Assembly (NCBI GenBank): GCA_030278955.1
Contig: JAOANR010000014.1
Coordinates: 35,725,453 to 35,789,452, forward strand
DNA: 64,000 bases
Direction: 5' to 3'
Source of the DNA: Hygrophila difformis
Lineage: Eukaryota; Streptophyta; Magnoliopsida; Lamiales; Acanthaceae
Shown: positions 34,079 through 46,764 of the stretch, one piece after another
Layout of the letters: every line of letters starts with the position of its first letter
How positions within the stretch are numbered: position 1 is the stretch's first letter
Position numbers and translations under genes: made by a program
The notes under the pieces: generated by a model
Seen by the model: only the letters and a program-made list of their open reading frames with translations
What the model was told of the DNA's origin: nothing
The model's database searches: none

Positions 34079-35615
34079 TTGACGATGTTTCGTGAAGGAG
34101 CAACCTCTACACGACCACCACTATTCGATGGAAACGATTACAGTTATTGGAAAGCAAGAATGAGGAACTATCTTTTGGCGCAAGGAGAAGAAGTTTGGGA
34201 ATCTGTTCTTGAACCCTGGACTCATCCAATGAGAGAAGTTCGTCCGGCAGAAGGATCAACCGACCCTCCAACAACTCGCCGTGCAACCAATGCTGAATTT
34301 AGCCAAGCTGAAAAAACCCTCAGGCAAGCGAATTACACAGCCCTAAATGCAATTAGTGGAGCCATGGATGAAGCCCAATTCAGAATGATTGCAAATTGCA
34401 CAACCGCCTACGAAGCATGGAATTTCTTGAAGACTTAACATGAAGGTTTTGACGACGCGAGAACAACCAGACTGAATCGAATCGAGTCTATCTTCGACGG
34501 CCTGAGAATGATAAATGATGAAGACATATTTGCATATTTTGGAAGATTCCAAGATATTGTGAACCAAGCAACTGCATTGGGAATGACTTTTGAAGGACCT
34601 AAGCTGATTAGGAAAATGCTCAGAACGGTGTCAAAGAAATATTCAGGGAAAGTGGCAGCCCTTGAAGAAGTTGAAAAGGTTAAAACCATGTCATTGAGAG
34701 AATTGGTCGGGATACTTCAAACCTATGAGATGAATCACTTGGAAGGAGAACTACCAAGAAGCATTGCTCTAAACGATGAAGAAACTTCCGGAGATAGTTC
34801 TGAAGATGAAGATTCCTTCATAATCAAGAAATTGGCCAAATGCTCAAAGAAATAAGGACCAAGCAATTCAAAAGGCGAAAGACTCAAGGATGATGTTCAG
34901 ACAACTGATCGACCACCTCGCAGAGATTTCAATAAGAAGGAAAGCAACAAAAGTGATCGTTCAAACCGGAAAAGTAGAAATCATGAGAAATTGGAGAAAA
35001 TCACCTCAGTTCGATGTTATGAATGTGAAGGGTTTGGGCATATTCGTTCTGAATGTCCGACAGCCAAAAGAAAGAAAGAAGGAAAAAGCACTTCAGGTGA
35101 CATTAAGTGATGACGACGACGGGGCAACTGCAGATGATCATAGCAGTGAAATTGAAGAAGTCGTTGCATTTACACTGAGAGATTCTAGTCCCACTCCATC
35201 TGAAGGTATATCAAAGTCAATTCATTTTCCTACTAATAAAGTTGTTTCTGATACAGGTGACAGTGGTGATGAGTTTGAACAACTGGCTGACGACTATGAT
35301 GAGCTGAGAATAGAGTATGAAACAGCCCTACAGGAGAACAAGAAGCTGTTACGACGACTCACTGACAGCATAACAGCTTGTGATATAGAGATTGGGGAGA
35401 AAGACAAAGCTTTGAAAGAAGTCAAAATCTTGAAAAAGAATGTTGGCAAACTTGAATCGAAAGTCCTACAGCTAGAAGAAGAAAAAGATGGAATACAAAA
35501 GGAGTTGGATGATCTAAAAGAGGAATATCACAATCTCCAAAAGGTAACAAAAGGTAAAAATAAGCTTGATGAAATTTTGTCTGTGGAAAGTCGTTTCGAG
35601 ATCAAACAGGTATAG
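34079..35615 (+). pseudogene. SIRE/copia-type Gag remnant
   Basis: Starts near 34082 with a capsid region: PPLFDGNDYSYWKARMRNYL, AYEAWNFLKT, then after a TAA at 34436-34438 (Gln in relatives, LKTQHEG) RLNRIESIFDGLRM and LVGILQTYEM. A second stop lies at 34853. The CCHC knuckle CYECEGFGHIRSEC (35015-35056) is in another frame. From about 35100 to 35615 a long coiled coil (about 150 residues of E/K/L heptads) reads openly and ends near KLDEILSVESRF, a conserved end in this Gag group. Two nonsense and at least two frameshift events make it non-functional. Confidence 0.8.
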
Positions 35616-35719
35616 GTTATAAGAAGAAATCAACTCCAAGCAATACGATATTCGTAAGTGGATGATACTTGACTTCACAATACAAAGAGACTGACAAAGT
35701 TGAAGTCAGCACATCGTCC

Positions 35720-36170
35720 AGACGATAGAGAGACTGCAGCTATTGCAATCTACCTGGACACACAGCTGAAACTTGTATACGGATTGTTCGTGATCTTATG
35801 AATGGAAGACCGGTGGTTTGGCCTTCACAAGAGCTCAAAAAGAAGATAAGAATTCAAAGAGTTTGGATTCCAAAGAAGAATAGTCTACCACCATGTGATG
35901 TTGTGATCACAGACCAACAACAACTCATATCAACTAAAGAGAATTTTGGAGTTATGCCTTCAGAGTTAGAAAGACAAGGCATTGGGCCAATTGTTACTGA
36001 AAAATATTCCCAGCCCAAAGATTGGATCACTGCAGTTGAGATAAAGATACATAGCTGTGATGAAGTTGTTACTAAAGTGTCATCATTACTCACAGATTAC
36101 TGTATCAATGTTTTGCTTCTGTACCAACCAGAAAAGCTTCACAACTCAGTTCAAAAATGGGTAAACTGAT
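35720..36170 (+). pseudogene. second Gag zinc-knuckle region and unrecognised tail
   Basis: Near 35732-35773 a second knuckle CSYCNLPGHTAETC is readable, followed by RDLMNGRPVVWPSQELKK, both typical of the far C-terminus of this Gag type. Downstream (35800-36169) the frame stays open for about 120 codons without a recognised domain and stops before a region with repeated AAGGGGGAGA motifs (36275-36325). Confidence 0.55.
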
Positions 36171-36612
36171 TTCTTTTGCATTGATATATTTTTAAACTAA
36201 TGAATTTTTATTGTTGAGAAGATATTAGGTTTCTTCATCGATCGATGCCTATGTGTTTGATGAAGCTCCCATCAAGGGGGAGAAATAAAGGTGTCTATCC
36301 CGCGCCTAATGTTAAGGGGGAGATTTGGAGAAGCTTGACCTGATATGTTGGTAATGGTAACTAGTATACTTGGTTGGTAATGTGATTTACATTGTGAATT
36401 TATATCTTGATATTCATCTGATGGTTATGACAACAGATTAACTACTGCCTATGTTTCTTATTTGTGAAACTTACTGAAGCTGATGTTTGAATGTTACAGC
36501 TACATGACAATGACTGATGGATTTATCGATATAGCTTATTGTGATTTCTCATTGTGATACTAACATTGTTTAATGTTTCAGACACTTTTGATGGGATCAT
36601 CATCTACACAAA

Positions 36613-36626
36613 AAAGATGGGGAGAT
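36613..36626 (+). promoter_or_regulatory. polypurine tract of the gag-only element
   Basis: AAAGATGGGGAGAT directly precedes the 3' LTR. Two similar purine runs (AAGGGGGAGA) lie about 0.3 kb upstream, as in SIRE-type elements. Confidence 0.65.
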
Positions 36627-37456
36627 TGTTAGTATACTAAGCTTTTTGTGCAGATGAACATTATCATTAGAACGATGTTGGAACGACGCATTGACGACAA
36701 GAACTGAACAGAATTATCAGTTTCTGATGGAAGTTATTTTGGACTGATTTTAACTGATTTGGAGGAGCTACTTTCAGTAGATTGCGAATTTACTATCCTC
36801 TATATAAGTGTGTTCTTCCTAGATGAGATTAAGATATTTTTGCTAAATTGATCTATTGAGTTGTAATTCACTTTCATATTTTAGAAATCGTTTTTCTCTC
36901 TTGTTTTTCATAGAGTTCGTTCTTGAGAGTTTTAGATAGACTTTGATGAGTGTTCTACATCTGTCAGTCATTCTTGAAGATCATCAATGTCTTGCACTTC
37001 ATATGCTTCAATTAATTTGCCAAATTGAAGATCACGTTTCTACACATCACGTTGTGGAGGTTTGCTTTGCGAAGAAGTCTTGAAATCTGAAGGATCAATT
37101 CGGGAGAAAGATAAAGGTCATGGTGATTGACAGATCGTGATCGTGCCTTGGAGAATTCAAATAGGGTGGTATCCTACAGTTGGAGTTGAGGGGGAGTCCT
37201 AACTACACTGCTCTACTAGATCTGTTCATCTTAGGGTAAGAGAGTTTGTTTTCTGGGTTTAGGCATTAGATTGAGTCTGTGATTTTGATCATTAGTCTAG
37301 TTCAAGTCCCTGGATTGGTAACCCCCCAGATGTAGGTTGCAAAACCGAACTAGGTCAACAAATTCTTGGTGTTCTTTCTTTCCGTTGTTTACACGTTGTT
37401 CTGATCACACACCGACGACCGCTCGTAGTCAAGAATCTTGAATTAAGGGACCTACA
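36627..37456 (+). repeat. 3' LTR of the gag-only element
   Basis: This 830-bp LTR has the same ends as 33200-34029, with several percent divergence concentrated in the first quarter. Confidence 0.9.
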
Positions 37457-39274
37457 CATTCGCTCCCTTTTTTCCCCTCTCATATAATCTCATCTTTTTA
37501 CATTCTCTCACACACACACTAAAATATTTACAAATTTACCATTAAACCCTTTTTCATCCGGCTGCCCCTCAATTAAGATTGGATTTGTTTCGTGAGAATG
37601 GACGGTGGATAAACCAAATCGATGAAATGCATTCTCCAACCCTACCAACCCTAGAGATTTACGAATCAGAAAAATTGCATTCCCGAACGCGGCCGCTGTT
37701 TGTCCCGGCCATGACCACTGCTCCTCACCCTTCTATGGTCTCCGCGTTATTTGTCCCTTCTCAGCCGTCACCTCTTCGTCTCGCCTCCGTCTTATCCTCC
37801 ACCTCCTCCTCATCTCTATTTTTTGTGCAAGGTACTGCCATCCTCGGTCTCAGCCTCGATTATATAGATTTATTTTCTCTTCCTGGTATGCAGCCTAATT
37901 TAAATGTGATGGAGAAGATCTTGATTTTGATTGATACTTGGCGATGGCTTTTGGGGGACCTAGAGCAAAGTTTCCACAGTATTTTGTGGCTTATAATGAA
38001 TTCAAGGTGATTAAATCTTTTTGTTTCTATGCTTATGCTTATTTTAAGGTGGTGGTATTTATTTAATACAATATACTAACCTTATGGACTTTGCTATTGA
38101 TCACTACAGGAATGGAGATGTATATGCTGGAGACTATTTTACTGATTAGATCTAAAGTAAGTGTGGGCAAAGTACATCAGGTAATTCTGCAATTTCGGAA
38201 AGTTATGATTGCAATATACTTGTTGAATTGAGGAAATAATATATTTCGTTAATAATCATTAATAAATTTATTTCCTTAAATTTGTCTTTAATAATCTTAT
38301 TTTTATTTTTTGTTTTTGCCCGCAAGTTAAGAAGGAAGCATTGTTAGCTAGGGAGCAGAAGTTGGATGAAACTTCTCTTGAGTAATGTGAAGGAGACTTC
38401 TACTTCGAAGCTCGGAAAGGTATTATATTTTCCCTTTCTTCCTTTTATAAGATTTTTGTATTTATTCAATCATTATTCATGTTCAAATGTATGTGCTAAT
38501 GTGTATGTATCTAAATTATGATACTTGGTTTATGATTTTATCAATTAGCAACCTTAGGATATCCTAGTCGGTAATTAGTTAAACGAATGGGAATAATTGG
38601 ATTAATAAATTTAATTAAGTTGTGGAGTTCTAAGTTCGTAAATTAATTAATTGTAAGGAATTAATTAAGTATTCGGAGACCATGCATCATGAATTAAGCA
38701 TATTAATGTGTATGTATCTAAATTATGATAGGAAGGTCAGTAATTGAAAGATTGCTAAGAATCACTTCTTGCAAAGGTAATGAGAATTTGAACATTAGGA
38801 AAATTGTCTTATCTCAATTCTTTGGAAATTGTTGTTTTGAGGTTTTCAGGATTTGGGGATTTTGTTTGCAGTGACGCAGTTCACAGTGGAGTAATGGCTT
38901 TGCAATTTTTGGCATTGTCGAGTGGAGAAGAAAGCTCCGTTGGTTTTGGTGTTAGTCGCCTGAAACATGCATTTATTTATTTATTTGTTTTGTTTATGTT
39001 AATCACCTTGAACATACATTTTATAAATTTATTTGTTGATTTAATTTGTCTATGGGAAGTTTTATTTCAAAGAATTTCATTTTTAGTGTAAGAAAGAATT
39101 TCATGATCTATTTAATTTTTGATCGTTTTGATTAGCAAGATATGGAAATTCGATAGATGGTTTTGCAATCATGGATAGTGGCTGTGGCTTTGTAGATTAA
39201 TAGAAGTTTATTTGAAGTTGTATTTGTACTATAATATATATCAATTTTAATATATTTTAATTATTTTTTAGGGT

Positions 39275-40757
39275 ACAAGGATGCAGTTTACAGCTCCGAA
39301 AAATTTGGTTGAAATGTATCGTAAGATTATTAATGAAGGATCCATATACACAATTACTCACTTTGGTATCATGGACAATCCGGAGGCTTGGCGGGTTACC
39401 GCACACCCTTTCAAAGGATTCTTATACGGGAACACAGTTGTGGAGAAGAAGTTGGATCTGGAGTTCCCCATTCGGATGTATAATTTCAAGTCTTTTTCAG
39501 AGGTTATGTCAATGGATAGCGTCCAACATTCAATCCCATTTGGTATAAAAGCTAGAGAAATTATTTTATACTAATTTAAATTATTTTATTTGTACATCAT
39601 GTGAATGATAATTAACCTTTGGGTTGTGAATTTATGCAGACATTGCTGGGCGTGTAGTAGGTTCTTATGGTCCAACTAACATATATACGAAAATACAAAA
39701 GGAAAAGAATGTACTAGAGTTGACTCTAGAGGATGCCGAGTAAGTATATTTTGTAATGTGGCTTTATCATACACATTTTTTACTTTAGATATCTATTAAC
39801 AAACTTTCATCATACTTAATTTTGTCTTATCACAGCGGTCTGAAGATGAAATGTTCGCTATGGGACGAATACTCGGAACAGTTTACTAGACTATGCCCAG
39901 ATGCAGTGAGTAATGTAACTATTTTAGTCATCTTTTTCTGTCGAGCTAATGAATTCGGAGGTATTGTGCATGTTCTTTGTACTGTTATATATACCCGACA
40001 AGTGTCTTCTATATTTCGTATACTTATATAAATGCACAACCATAATAACAAAGTTGTTGTTAATATAGGAAAAATTAAAAAGTGCAAAATGGGTTCCATG
40101 TGACAAAGCTTTTAAGTAATCCGGATATTCTTGAGGTTTCTGCTATTAAGGAAAGGTATACAAATGTTTAGAGTAGTATATAAACTTTGGTAATACAATT
40201 ATGAATTCTATTTTTTTTTTACAACTCCATTTTTTGTCAGGTGTGGTACTCCAAATGTTTCTCATATTAGCGATCAAACTGCATCACATTGTAGCTACGA
40301 AACAAATGATGACAATCCATCAAATTCTACTTCCCGGGTAATAATTATTAAAGATTTATGCAAACCAACTGATGAGGTTAGTACCCATTATGTTTTAAAG
40401 TGTACAACATTATATTATATAATTTGAGAAAATATCTTGTCCTTTATTTATTTATATCATTAAAAAATTATAAAATTGTAGGACAAAGTCTATACCATAT
40501 CTGCCCAAGTCATGAATATTGACGAGAGTAGTGGATGGTACTACGACTCGTGCAAGCAGTGTGCAAAAAAAGCTTACTACCATGAATCCAAACTACTGCG
40601 ACACTTGTCGAAAATATGTGGACGGTTCAATTAAGAAATACAAAGTTAATATAGCTGTGGCTGACGAGTCAAGTAGCTGCAATTTAGTTCTGTGGGACCC
40701 TCAGTGTTTCAATTTGTTCGGTTGATCTGCTGAAAGTCTAAAATCATCAATCACCAA
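39275..40757 (+). pseudogene. RPA70-like single-strand DNA-binding protein, degenerate
   Basis: Exon-like blocks give consecutive OB-fold pieces. GTRMQFTAPKNLVEMYRKII and PIRMYNFKSFSEV lie at 39275-39541. DIAGRVVGSYGP and LELTLEDAE lie at about 39640-39739. GLKMKCSLWDEYSEQF lies at about 39838-39908. CGTPNVSHISDQ lies at about 40242-40375. A C-terminal zinc-ribbon region (DSCKQCAKKA, then CDTCRKYVDGSIKKYKV and NLVLWDPQCFNLFG) lies at about 40483-40722. The zinc ribbon is split by a frameshift near 40600, the fourth block has stops, and the first OB fold lacks its start. RPA70 proteins coat single-stranded DNA; Helitron versions may assist rolling-circle movement. Confidence 0.75.
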
Positions 40758-41044
40758 GGTATACTATTTGTCTAACATATACTATTTGTTATAATTTTTA
40801 TATTCAGCAGTTTCATAAATTTCATAATTTATGAATGGCGAGACGAAAAAATTGACTGAAAATTAAAAGGTAGAGGTCTAATTTGACAAATTGTAATGAA
40901 GAGCACCAGATCATAGAATTTTCAAATTTAAAGGACCAAAGTTGGAATGTTCCCAGCATAATGTTGTCGGCATGGTATAATTTTCTTATCATACCAATGT
41001 TTTTGTTGTCGGATATGGAAGTGAATATAATTATGAATTCTTCA

Positions 41045-41073
41045 CCGCGCATCGCGCGGGCAGGCGTTACTAG
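41045..41073 (+). other. Helitron 3' terminus (hairpin and CTAG)
   Basis: A perfect 6-bp stem with a 3-base loop is followed at the usual spacing by CTAG and a host T. Confidence 0.75.
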
Positions 41074-42946
41074 TTCTATATAAATACCTTTAAAATAATA
41101 TTGCTTTACTAAAAAATGTTAGCACATTCTGCAAAATGTTAGTACGTTCGGCACCCACGTCCCCATAGCACCATCCACCACAATACACAGTCTTGAGTAC
41201 CTGAAATCCAAAATGTGCAACAGGGCTTTTAGGAGTGGAAGACTACAAACATGTTCGCAATATGAGGTTTATTTCCACATGCAATTATGGTGCATTTTCC
41301 TCTAGGGTTTACTGGAGTAGCTTCGCAATGTAGACTGCACTTCGATTCGCAATTTAGGTTTCAGTTCAATTCGCGATTGAGGGTATGTTGAGCCGATTTG
41401 AGTTAACTTCGGTGTTATAGTTCATCCGAGCAAGTTTTCCCCAATTTTTCACTCCCATGAAGAAAGAAGAAAGGATTATTGTAAAAATTGGGAGAGTGTA
41501 GCTTACGCGCCCGAAAACCTTTTGGATTGGTCAAATTGGCCCAAAATTGAGCCTAAATGCCCTGTATTGGCCTAAAAGCATAATAGGAATATTGATGGCT
41601 CAAAACTGAAAATGGAACCTTGTTATGGTCCAAAAAAAAAAATAAATAACTTTGTTTTTAGAGCATAACAATATTTTGGAGTTCATCCATAAGCTCTTGG
41701 CTGCCAACTAATTCATTAGTCACTCTAGATTTATATTTGTAGTAAGGATTTCGATGTTAATTCATAGTGCACTATAATACTTAGGTGGCAGTACGAGGCA
41801 AAGCCGACTATATAATAAAATTAAAATAAGTGCATTAAGAACGGCTTAACCGGAAAATTAAAAAAATAGTATACTTTTATTAATACACAGTACAAATAAA
41901 AAATGATTTACTCACCCTACTGTTTTTCCCCATCTCTTAAGCTCTTTCCTTAGCTAACCCTCTTAGCACTCTTTTTTAACTATTCACCCCACTTGCTCAC
42001 TCACTCCACACAAATGAAAAGGGCTCACCTATATTTATAGGTATAGGGTGGGCAATTATCTAGAATATTTTAAGCATACAATTATTAATACAATAAATCT
42101 AGATAGTTTTATGAATAATTCTACACTATTACATTTCTTTTTTTCTAGAATTTTCTGTCATTGCATTGATTTCTAACAATGCTGATGTTAGTGAATTTCC
42201 AATTGTGGCATGTACATTCATTATATTTATGTTTGATTCTAAGGTGTTAAGCAATGCTCCTGCTGGACAACAACCAAAACCATATTCTTGGAGTCTTGAT
42301 ATCTATTGCAACAGTTTGTGTTGGACAACTGCAGGACAGCAGGAGGGTACCATTGAGTGAGTTTTGATGTACTCACTCTTATTATTTACTACTACTAAAT
42401 ATGAAGTTTTAAAATAAAATTATTTGTTAGAAATAAGTGAAAAGAACCCTTTTTCGGAAATGTATATCTACTCTCCCATTCCAATAATTGTTAAAAATGT
42501 ATATTAAATTGTCTGTTCAGATGAAAAATAACACCAATTGGAATGAACAAACGAGCCAATAGAATATACTGTAAATTGGATGGAGCATGTTTTTGCAATT
42601 GCTTGGTACAAACACAAAAAGCTAATGCAAATATGCAACGAGTTATGCTATTGCAAATCTCACTAGTGAACAAAAAAAAAAAAAAAAAAAAAAAAGGAAA
42701 CCAGAAAAGACAGATTTTTTGAATAGTTCATTTAGTAAAAATAAACACCACGCACGCACGCACACACAACCCTATCAGAGCAAGATATAGAATTATTCAC
42801 ACAATACAACCATGTTTGGTTGTTAGTTGTTACTTGTATCAAGCTAATTATTCTTACCTTGTAGACGATGCAGAGAAACCCCCTGTCCGGTTTCAGACTT
42901 TGGGAATGAACATAAGTGTGGTTGATTCTCTACAAAACTCCACTAG
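41074..42946. other. intergenic, no gene seen
   Basis: AT-rich sequence. A TATA-like TATTTATAGG stands near 42031 and a run of about 26 A at 42668-42693. No convincing coding frame or element boundary was found. Confidence 0.55.
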
Positions 42947-45260
42947 TTAATTGGTGGGACCATCTGCATCATCAGGAAAGATGAAGTTCAGGTCCTCGTT
43001 GTCTCGATACACTTGTATTAATGCTGCTGCCTTGTAAGCAAAAAGCCCAACCATGGCGGGAACAAGTTGGAAGTCAAAAATGTTGTGGAAAAAGTGTTGG
43101 GAGAGTTCCCACAGACCATATATTGCAGCAGGAATTACAAGCCTTGGAGACGAAAGGGCAAGGCCACTGCCCTTTAGAGATTTCTCGAATACATCCTCCA
43201 CATCTTCACTTCTAATTCCGATTTTCTTTGGTTTCCTTTTAGTGAAAATTTCTGGAATTGCTCCTCGTGATATGTTGTCAGCATGTTCACAAAGCAATTG
43301 AAAATATAAGCAACTGCAAGCAACAAATTTTGGTAAATAGTGTTAGAAGGTAGTTTGAGTGCACTTCCTAGTTCCTAGCACACTGATCAAATATCAGCCA
43401 GACTAGAGCTATAAATTAAATAAACTATTCAATTTAGCTTGAACTATGGAGAACTTACAGAATTTTTTAATGGATATATAAATACATCATTCGGAATGAG
43501 TCAAGTTGAGTTTTATATAAAACTGATACTGACTCAATATCACCCCTAATCTCGACTATCTGAATTTGAGATAGAACAGAGCTCATACCTGAAGGCAACT
43601 CCTATTGCATAGCTCACTGCAGCCTAATCAATATAAGAAGTAAGCATATTTCAGATTCTAGACTTCCTGGTTGAAATAGGAAGACTAATTCAGCAAGCAC
43701 ATTTATGCTGTGAAAATAATGACTAAATATGTTCTCACAAGTAAAAATGAAAGAAATAATAATTGAAAGCACACTGTCATAGCCATATCATTTAAACAAG
43801 ATTTAGGGCAGTCCACAAAAGCGAAAATATTTTTAAGTCCATTAACCATGTGTGATCATGTTAATGAAGCATTTGCATCCTCATATAAGCGTGCTGAACG
43901 TTTTCTTGTAACAGCTTTATATTTGGTAGACGTGGCAATGCAAATTATCACAAACACAGAAAATTCTCTAGTATTTCATTCCAATTGCAGCTGTGCTTAA
44001 AGTACTAATTTACAAAAGGAAAAAAAAAAAAAAAATACTACATGAAGTTCTATGAAACCATTACAAGTGCATAACTAGCTGCAACATACCTCAATCGACA
44101 AAGTAACAAGACAGTATCCAGTACATGCACTTCCAACTCCCACAGTTAAAAGAAGCAGCTCTCTCTTCAGCTACATTCATAATGACAAGATAAGCTTATC
44201 ATGACATAAAAGTACTCTTATGCAATTCGAATGGACAAAAATTAAGTGACTACCTACATTTTTTTTTAATCAAAAACTTGAGTTTTTCACATTCAATTTG
44301 TCAAATGCAGTTCAGAGAACGAGCCACGCACACAAACATGTATAAACATATACTACAAACAAATAAACAATGAACCTATAGGAACATAAAATTGAAAGGC
44401 AAATAACAAGAGCTTTGGAAATCATACAGCTTCATATCTCAGTATATTCAGCAATTTCCTTCTCTCTTTATCATCACGAACTTCCTTCATTAATCAGAAA
44501 CCGAAGCAGGATAAAAATTAGTCACAGAACTCTTCTAAGGGGATTGAAACTATATACTAGCAAAATATCTTCACGGGAATGATTCAACTAACATATAAAG
44601 GAGTTTATGCAATTGTGTATATAACCTTGGAAGCCATCTTCTTATTCATTGGTGGTGCTGCATTATTGTCACCTGATAGCCATTCACTAGTTCTCTTCAA
44701 TTTCAAAAACCCACCTTCCTTATCCTGGAAAACGATCCAAATTGTAGGAAAATATAAAAATAAAACTCGCACACTCTCAGTCTGGAAAATTGCACGAAAA
44801 AATAGGATAAGAAAGGCAATAAAGTCACCTCCTCTAATAGCTGTGAAAAATTACTTCTCTCCAAAGATTCATCGTTGCGATTACCCGAATTCACAGCGTC
44901 ACTCTTGAGCCAAATTCCATCGCACAGCTTCGCAATAAAATCGCCACTTGACTCCCTCTCCTCCATGAATGCTTGCAATACATCATCTCCAGCATATTCA
45001 TTCACTTGCATTACGAATCAGAAAAAATAATTGCAGAACGTGAATTGTTTGTATCAAAATTATGAATATAAAAATGAAAAACACATTCTTTGCTGGAAAT
45101 TGGGGACAGCGTCAAAAAATTGGAGCTTACAAGGCGGCGGCGAAGCTCTGAGAGCGGAGAAGACGGGAGGTATTCTGGAAGAGGAAACCCGACGCCGGCC
45201 TGCGGAGTGAAGAAGAAGAGGAAATTTTGGGAGAAATCCAGTTGCGGCAAAGGATTTCAT
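42947..45260 (-). CDS. chloroplast membrane protein, CGL160/AtpI-like
   Basis: Seven exons join without a frame error to 314 aa: 45131-45260, 44829-45004, 44626-44724, 44428-44484, 44090-44170, 43589-43623 and 42947-43313, all GT-AG. The N-terminus (MKSFAATGFLPKFPLLLH, then S/R/P-rich) looks like a plastid transit peptide. A charged soluble part follows, then a four-helix membrane domain: LLLLTVGVGSACTGYCLVTL, AAVSYAIGVAF, SPRLVIPAAIYGLWEL and LVPAMVGLFAYKAAALIQVY. This layout, with the xPRLxxP and LxPMxVGxFxYK patterns, recalls CGL160, the thylakoid factor that helps assemble the CFo part of ATP synthase and is related to bacterial AtpI. A charged loop of about 40 residues between helices 2 and 3 (TKRKPKKIGIRSEDVEDVFE) is longer than I remember in CGL160. 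It is probably a paralogue, and its function is inferred. Confidence 0.8.
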
Positions 45261-45832
45261 TTTCTGTGAACTCTGCTGGACTCACAGAAACAGGGGACAC
45301 TGATATTTTTTTTAATACTTATTAAACTATAAGTCTATAACTATATTGTCAACGTAAAACGGTAAAAGTGTATCAAGATGTTTCTTTGAACAATGATAAT
45401 CCAATTATGTAGAATAAAACATGTAAAAACTAAAAAGTACCAACTGATACTAGTATTTTCAAAAATTAAAGATTCAAACTTTAGTGCAAATAAATTCCAA
45501 CAATTTAAAGAATTGGGATATTTATGTCCTAGCTTGGTTAGACGCCCATATGTGACTTTCTTTTTATTTTCCGACAGCCTTTGCCCTTTCTGCAGTGTCG
45601 AGATAATTTGGGTCATAGAGCCAAGTTCCAGCCCATGGCTCAATATAGTATTAATTCTTTTTGGGTTGTATAATAGGGCATCAATGTATCGTATTGGACC
45701 AAAAAAAATTAATCACTTGTCGACATAGATAATGAAAAGAATTTCTCCAAAGTGATTAAAGCGTTTCTCACAAGGTGGTTTTTTACATTTAAAGTAATTT
45801 TTACCTACACAAAAGACTCCACCAAGTCTTGC
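45261..45832. other. intergenic, upstream of the CGL160-like gene
   Basis: No gene seen. It presumably contains the promoter of the minus-strand gene. No clear TATA box could be assigned. Confidence 0.5.
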
Positions 45833-46427
45833 TTAAGGTCATCTCCAACCCAAAACTCTATTTTACAGTTACACTTCCTCTATTTTCCAGTTTAATTTAC
45901 AGTTTTTCACTATTTCTCTCCAACCCACAACTCTATATTTCCCTCTGGAACAGAATATTCTATTTTTACTCCATTACTATTCATATTATATTTTATTTAT
46001 CAATTTATTTTAATATACTTTTAATACATAATATTTAATTTTTAAATTTTAAATTATTTAATTAAAATTTTTTAAGTAAAATACATCAAACAAATTAAAA
46101 AGCAATAAAAATTAATTTTTCTAATTAATACAAAATTAAAAAATACAAAAAAATAATACATTTAAATAAAATAACAAGGAATATAAAAGCAAATAAAAAA
46201 TGAAAAATAATTAAGAAAGAAAAAAAGGTGATAACTAGGTGTTTTAAACAAAGTAAAAAAAAAAATGATTGCATTGTGAACGGTGCACCGCCCAAAATAG
46301 CGGTGCACTGTGGAGAGACGGAATATATGGCGTTAGCGGACTCCATTTTTCAGGTAGCATTGGAGCTACCACTACGCTGAAAATAACGTCCCACGCCATT
46401 AAGAGTTGGCGTTGGAAACGTTCTAAG
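45833..46427. mobile_element. possible MITE (PIF/Harbinger-like ends)
   Basis: TTAAGGTCATCTCCAACCCA at the left and GTTGGCGTTGGAAACGTTCTAAG at the right look like degraded inverted ends with TTA/TAA-type flanks. A CGGTGCACCG palindrome lies inside, followed by CGGTGCAC. The middle is almost pure A/T. The ends are too diverged for certainty. Confidence 0.35.
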
Positions 46428-46486
46428 CCACCATAATAAACCCTTTTTAAAATCATAAATAATACTAACAAATAAAAATATAATAT

Positions 46487-46764
46487 GAAATAATAAAATA
46501 AAATTATAATAATAATAAGTAATAGTAACATAGTAATTAAGATTAATACTTAAATAATATTTATATAATTATTAGGAAATAATTTTAATAATAACAATAG
46601 TAATGGTTATGGGTTGGGAAATAAAATATAATATTATAAAGAAATAATAAAATAAAATTATAATAATAATAAGTAATAGTAACATAGTAATTAAGATTAA
46701 TACTTAAATAATATTTATATAATTATTAGGAAATAATTTTAATAATAACAATAGTAATGGTTAT
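46487..46764. repeat. 154-bp AT-rich direct duplication
   Basis: The segment GAAATAATAAAATAAAATTA to AATAGTAATGGTTATGGGTTGGG occurs twice with almost no differences (from about 46487 and about 46641). The second copy runs into a SINE and its end serves as that SINE's target duplication. Confidence 0.8.

Larger units (their letters stand above)
33200..37456 (+). mobile_element. gag-only copia-related LTR element (TR-GAG-like)
   Basis: This 4257-bp element has two 830-bp LTRs, 33200-34029 and 36627-37456, both TGTTAG to CCTACA. It also has an initiator-tRNA primer site and a purine tract. The 2.6-kb interior encodes only Gag-like sequence with two zinc knuckles. No protease, integrase, RT or RNase H motif occurs. 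That matches non-autonomous terminal-repeat retrotransposons with a GAG domain. Gag resembles the SIRE-type copia Gag. The LTRs differ at about 14 sites in their first 245 bp, so it is older than the other two LTR elements. A perfect target duplication was not found (TATTA against CATTC). Confidence 0.85.
37457..41073 (+). mobile_element. Helitron-like region with RPA gene (5' end uncertain)
   Basis: The right end is a good Helitron terminus: hairpin CCGCGC-ATC-GCGCGG (41045-41059), eleven bases later CTAG (41070-41073), then T. Many plant Helitrons carry RPA70-like genes, and one lies here (separate entry). The left boundary is unknown; it is listed from the end of the neighbouring LTR only because nothing else separates them. 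Positions 37457-39260 contain a CT-rich stretch and an open frame from 37579 to 38010 without recognisable domains. No Rep/helicase is present. Confidence 0.6.

Noticed and set aside
33195..37461. Target duplication TATTA / CATTC for the gag-only element
   Set aside because: Only three of five bases agree, so it was not annotated as a duplication.
37579..38010. 143-codon plus-strand open frame
   Set aside because: CT-rich composition, no domain, no codon support and a location inside a Helitron-like region; not called as a gene.
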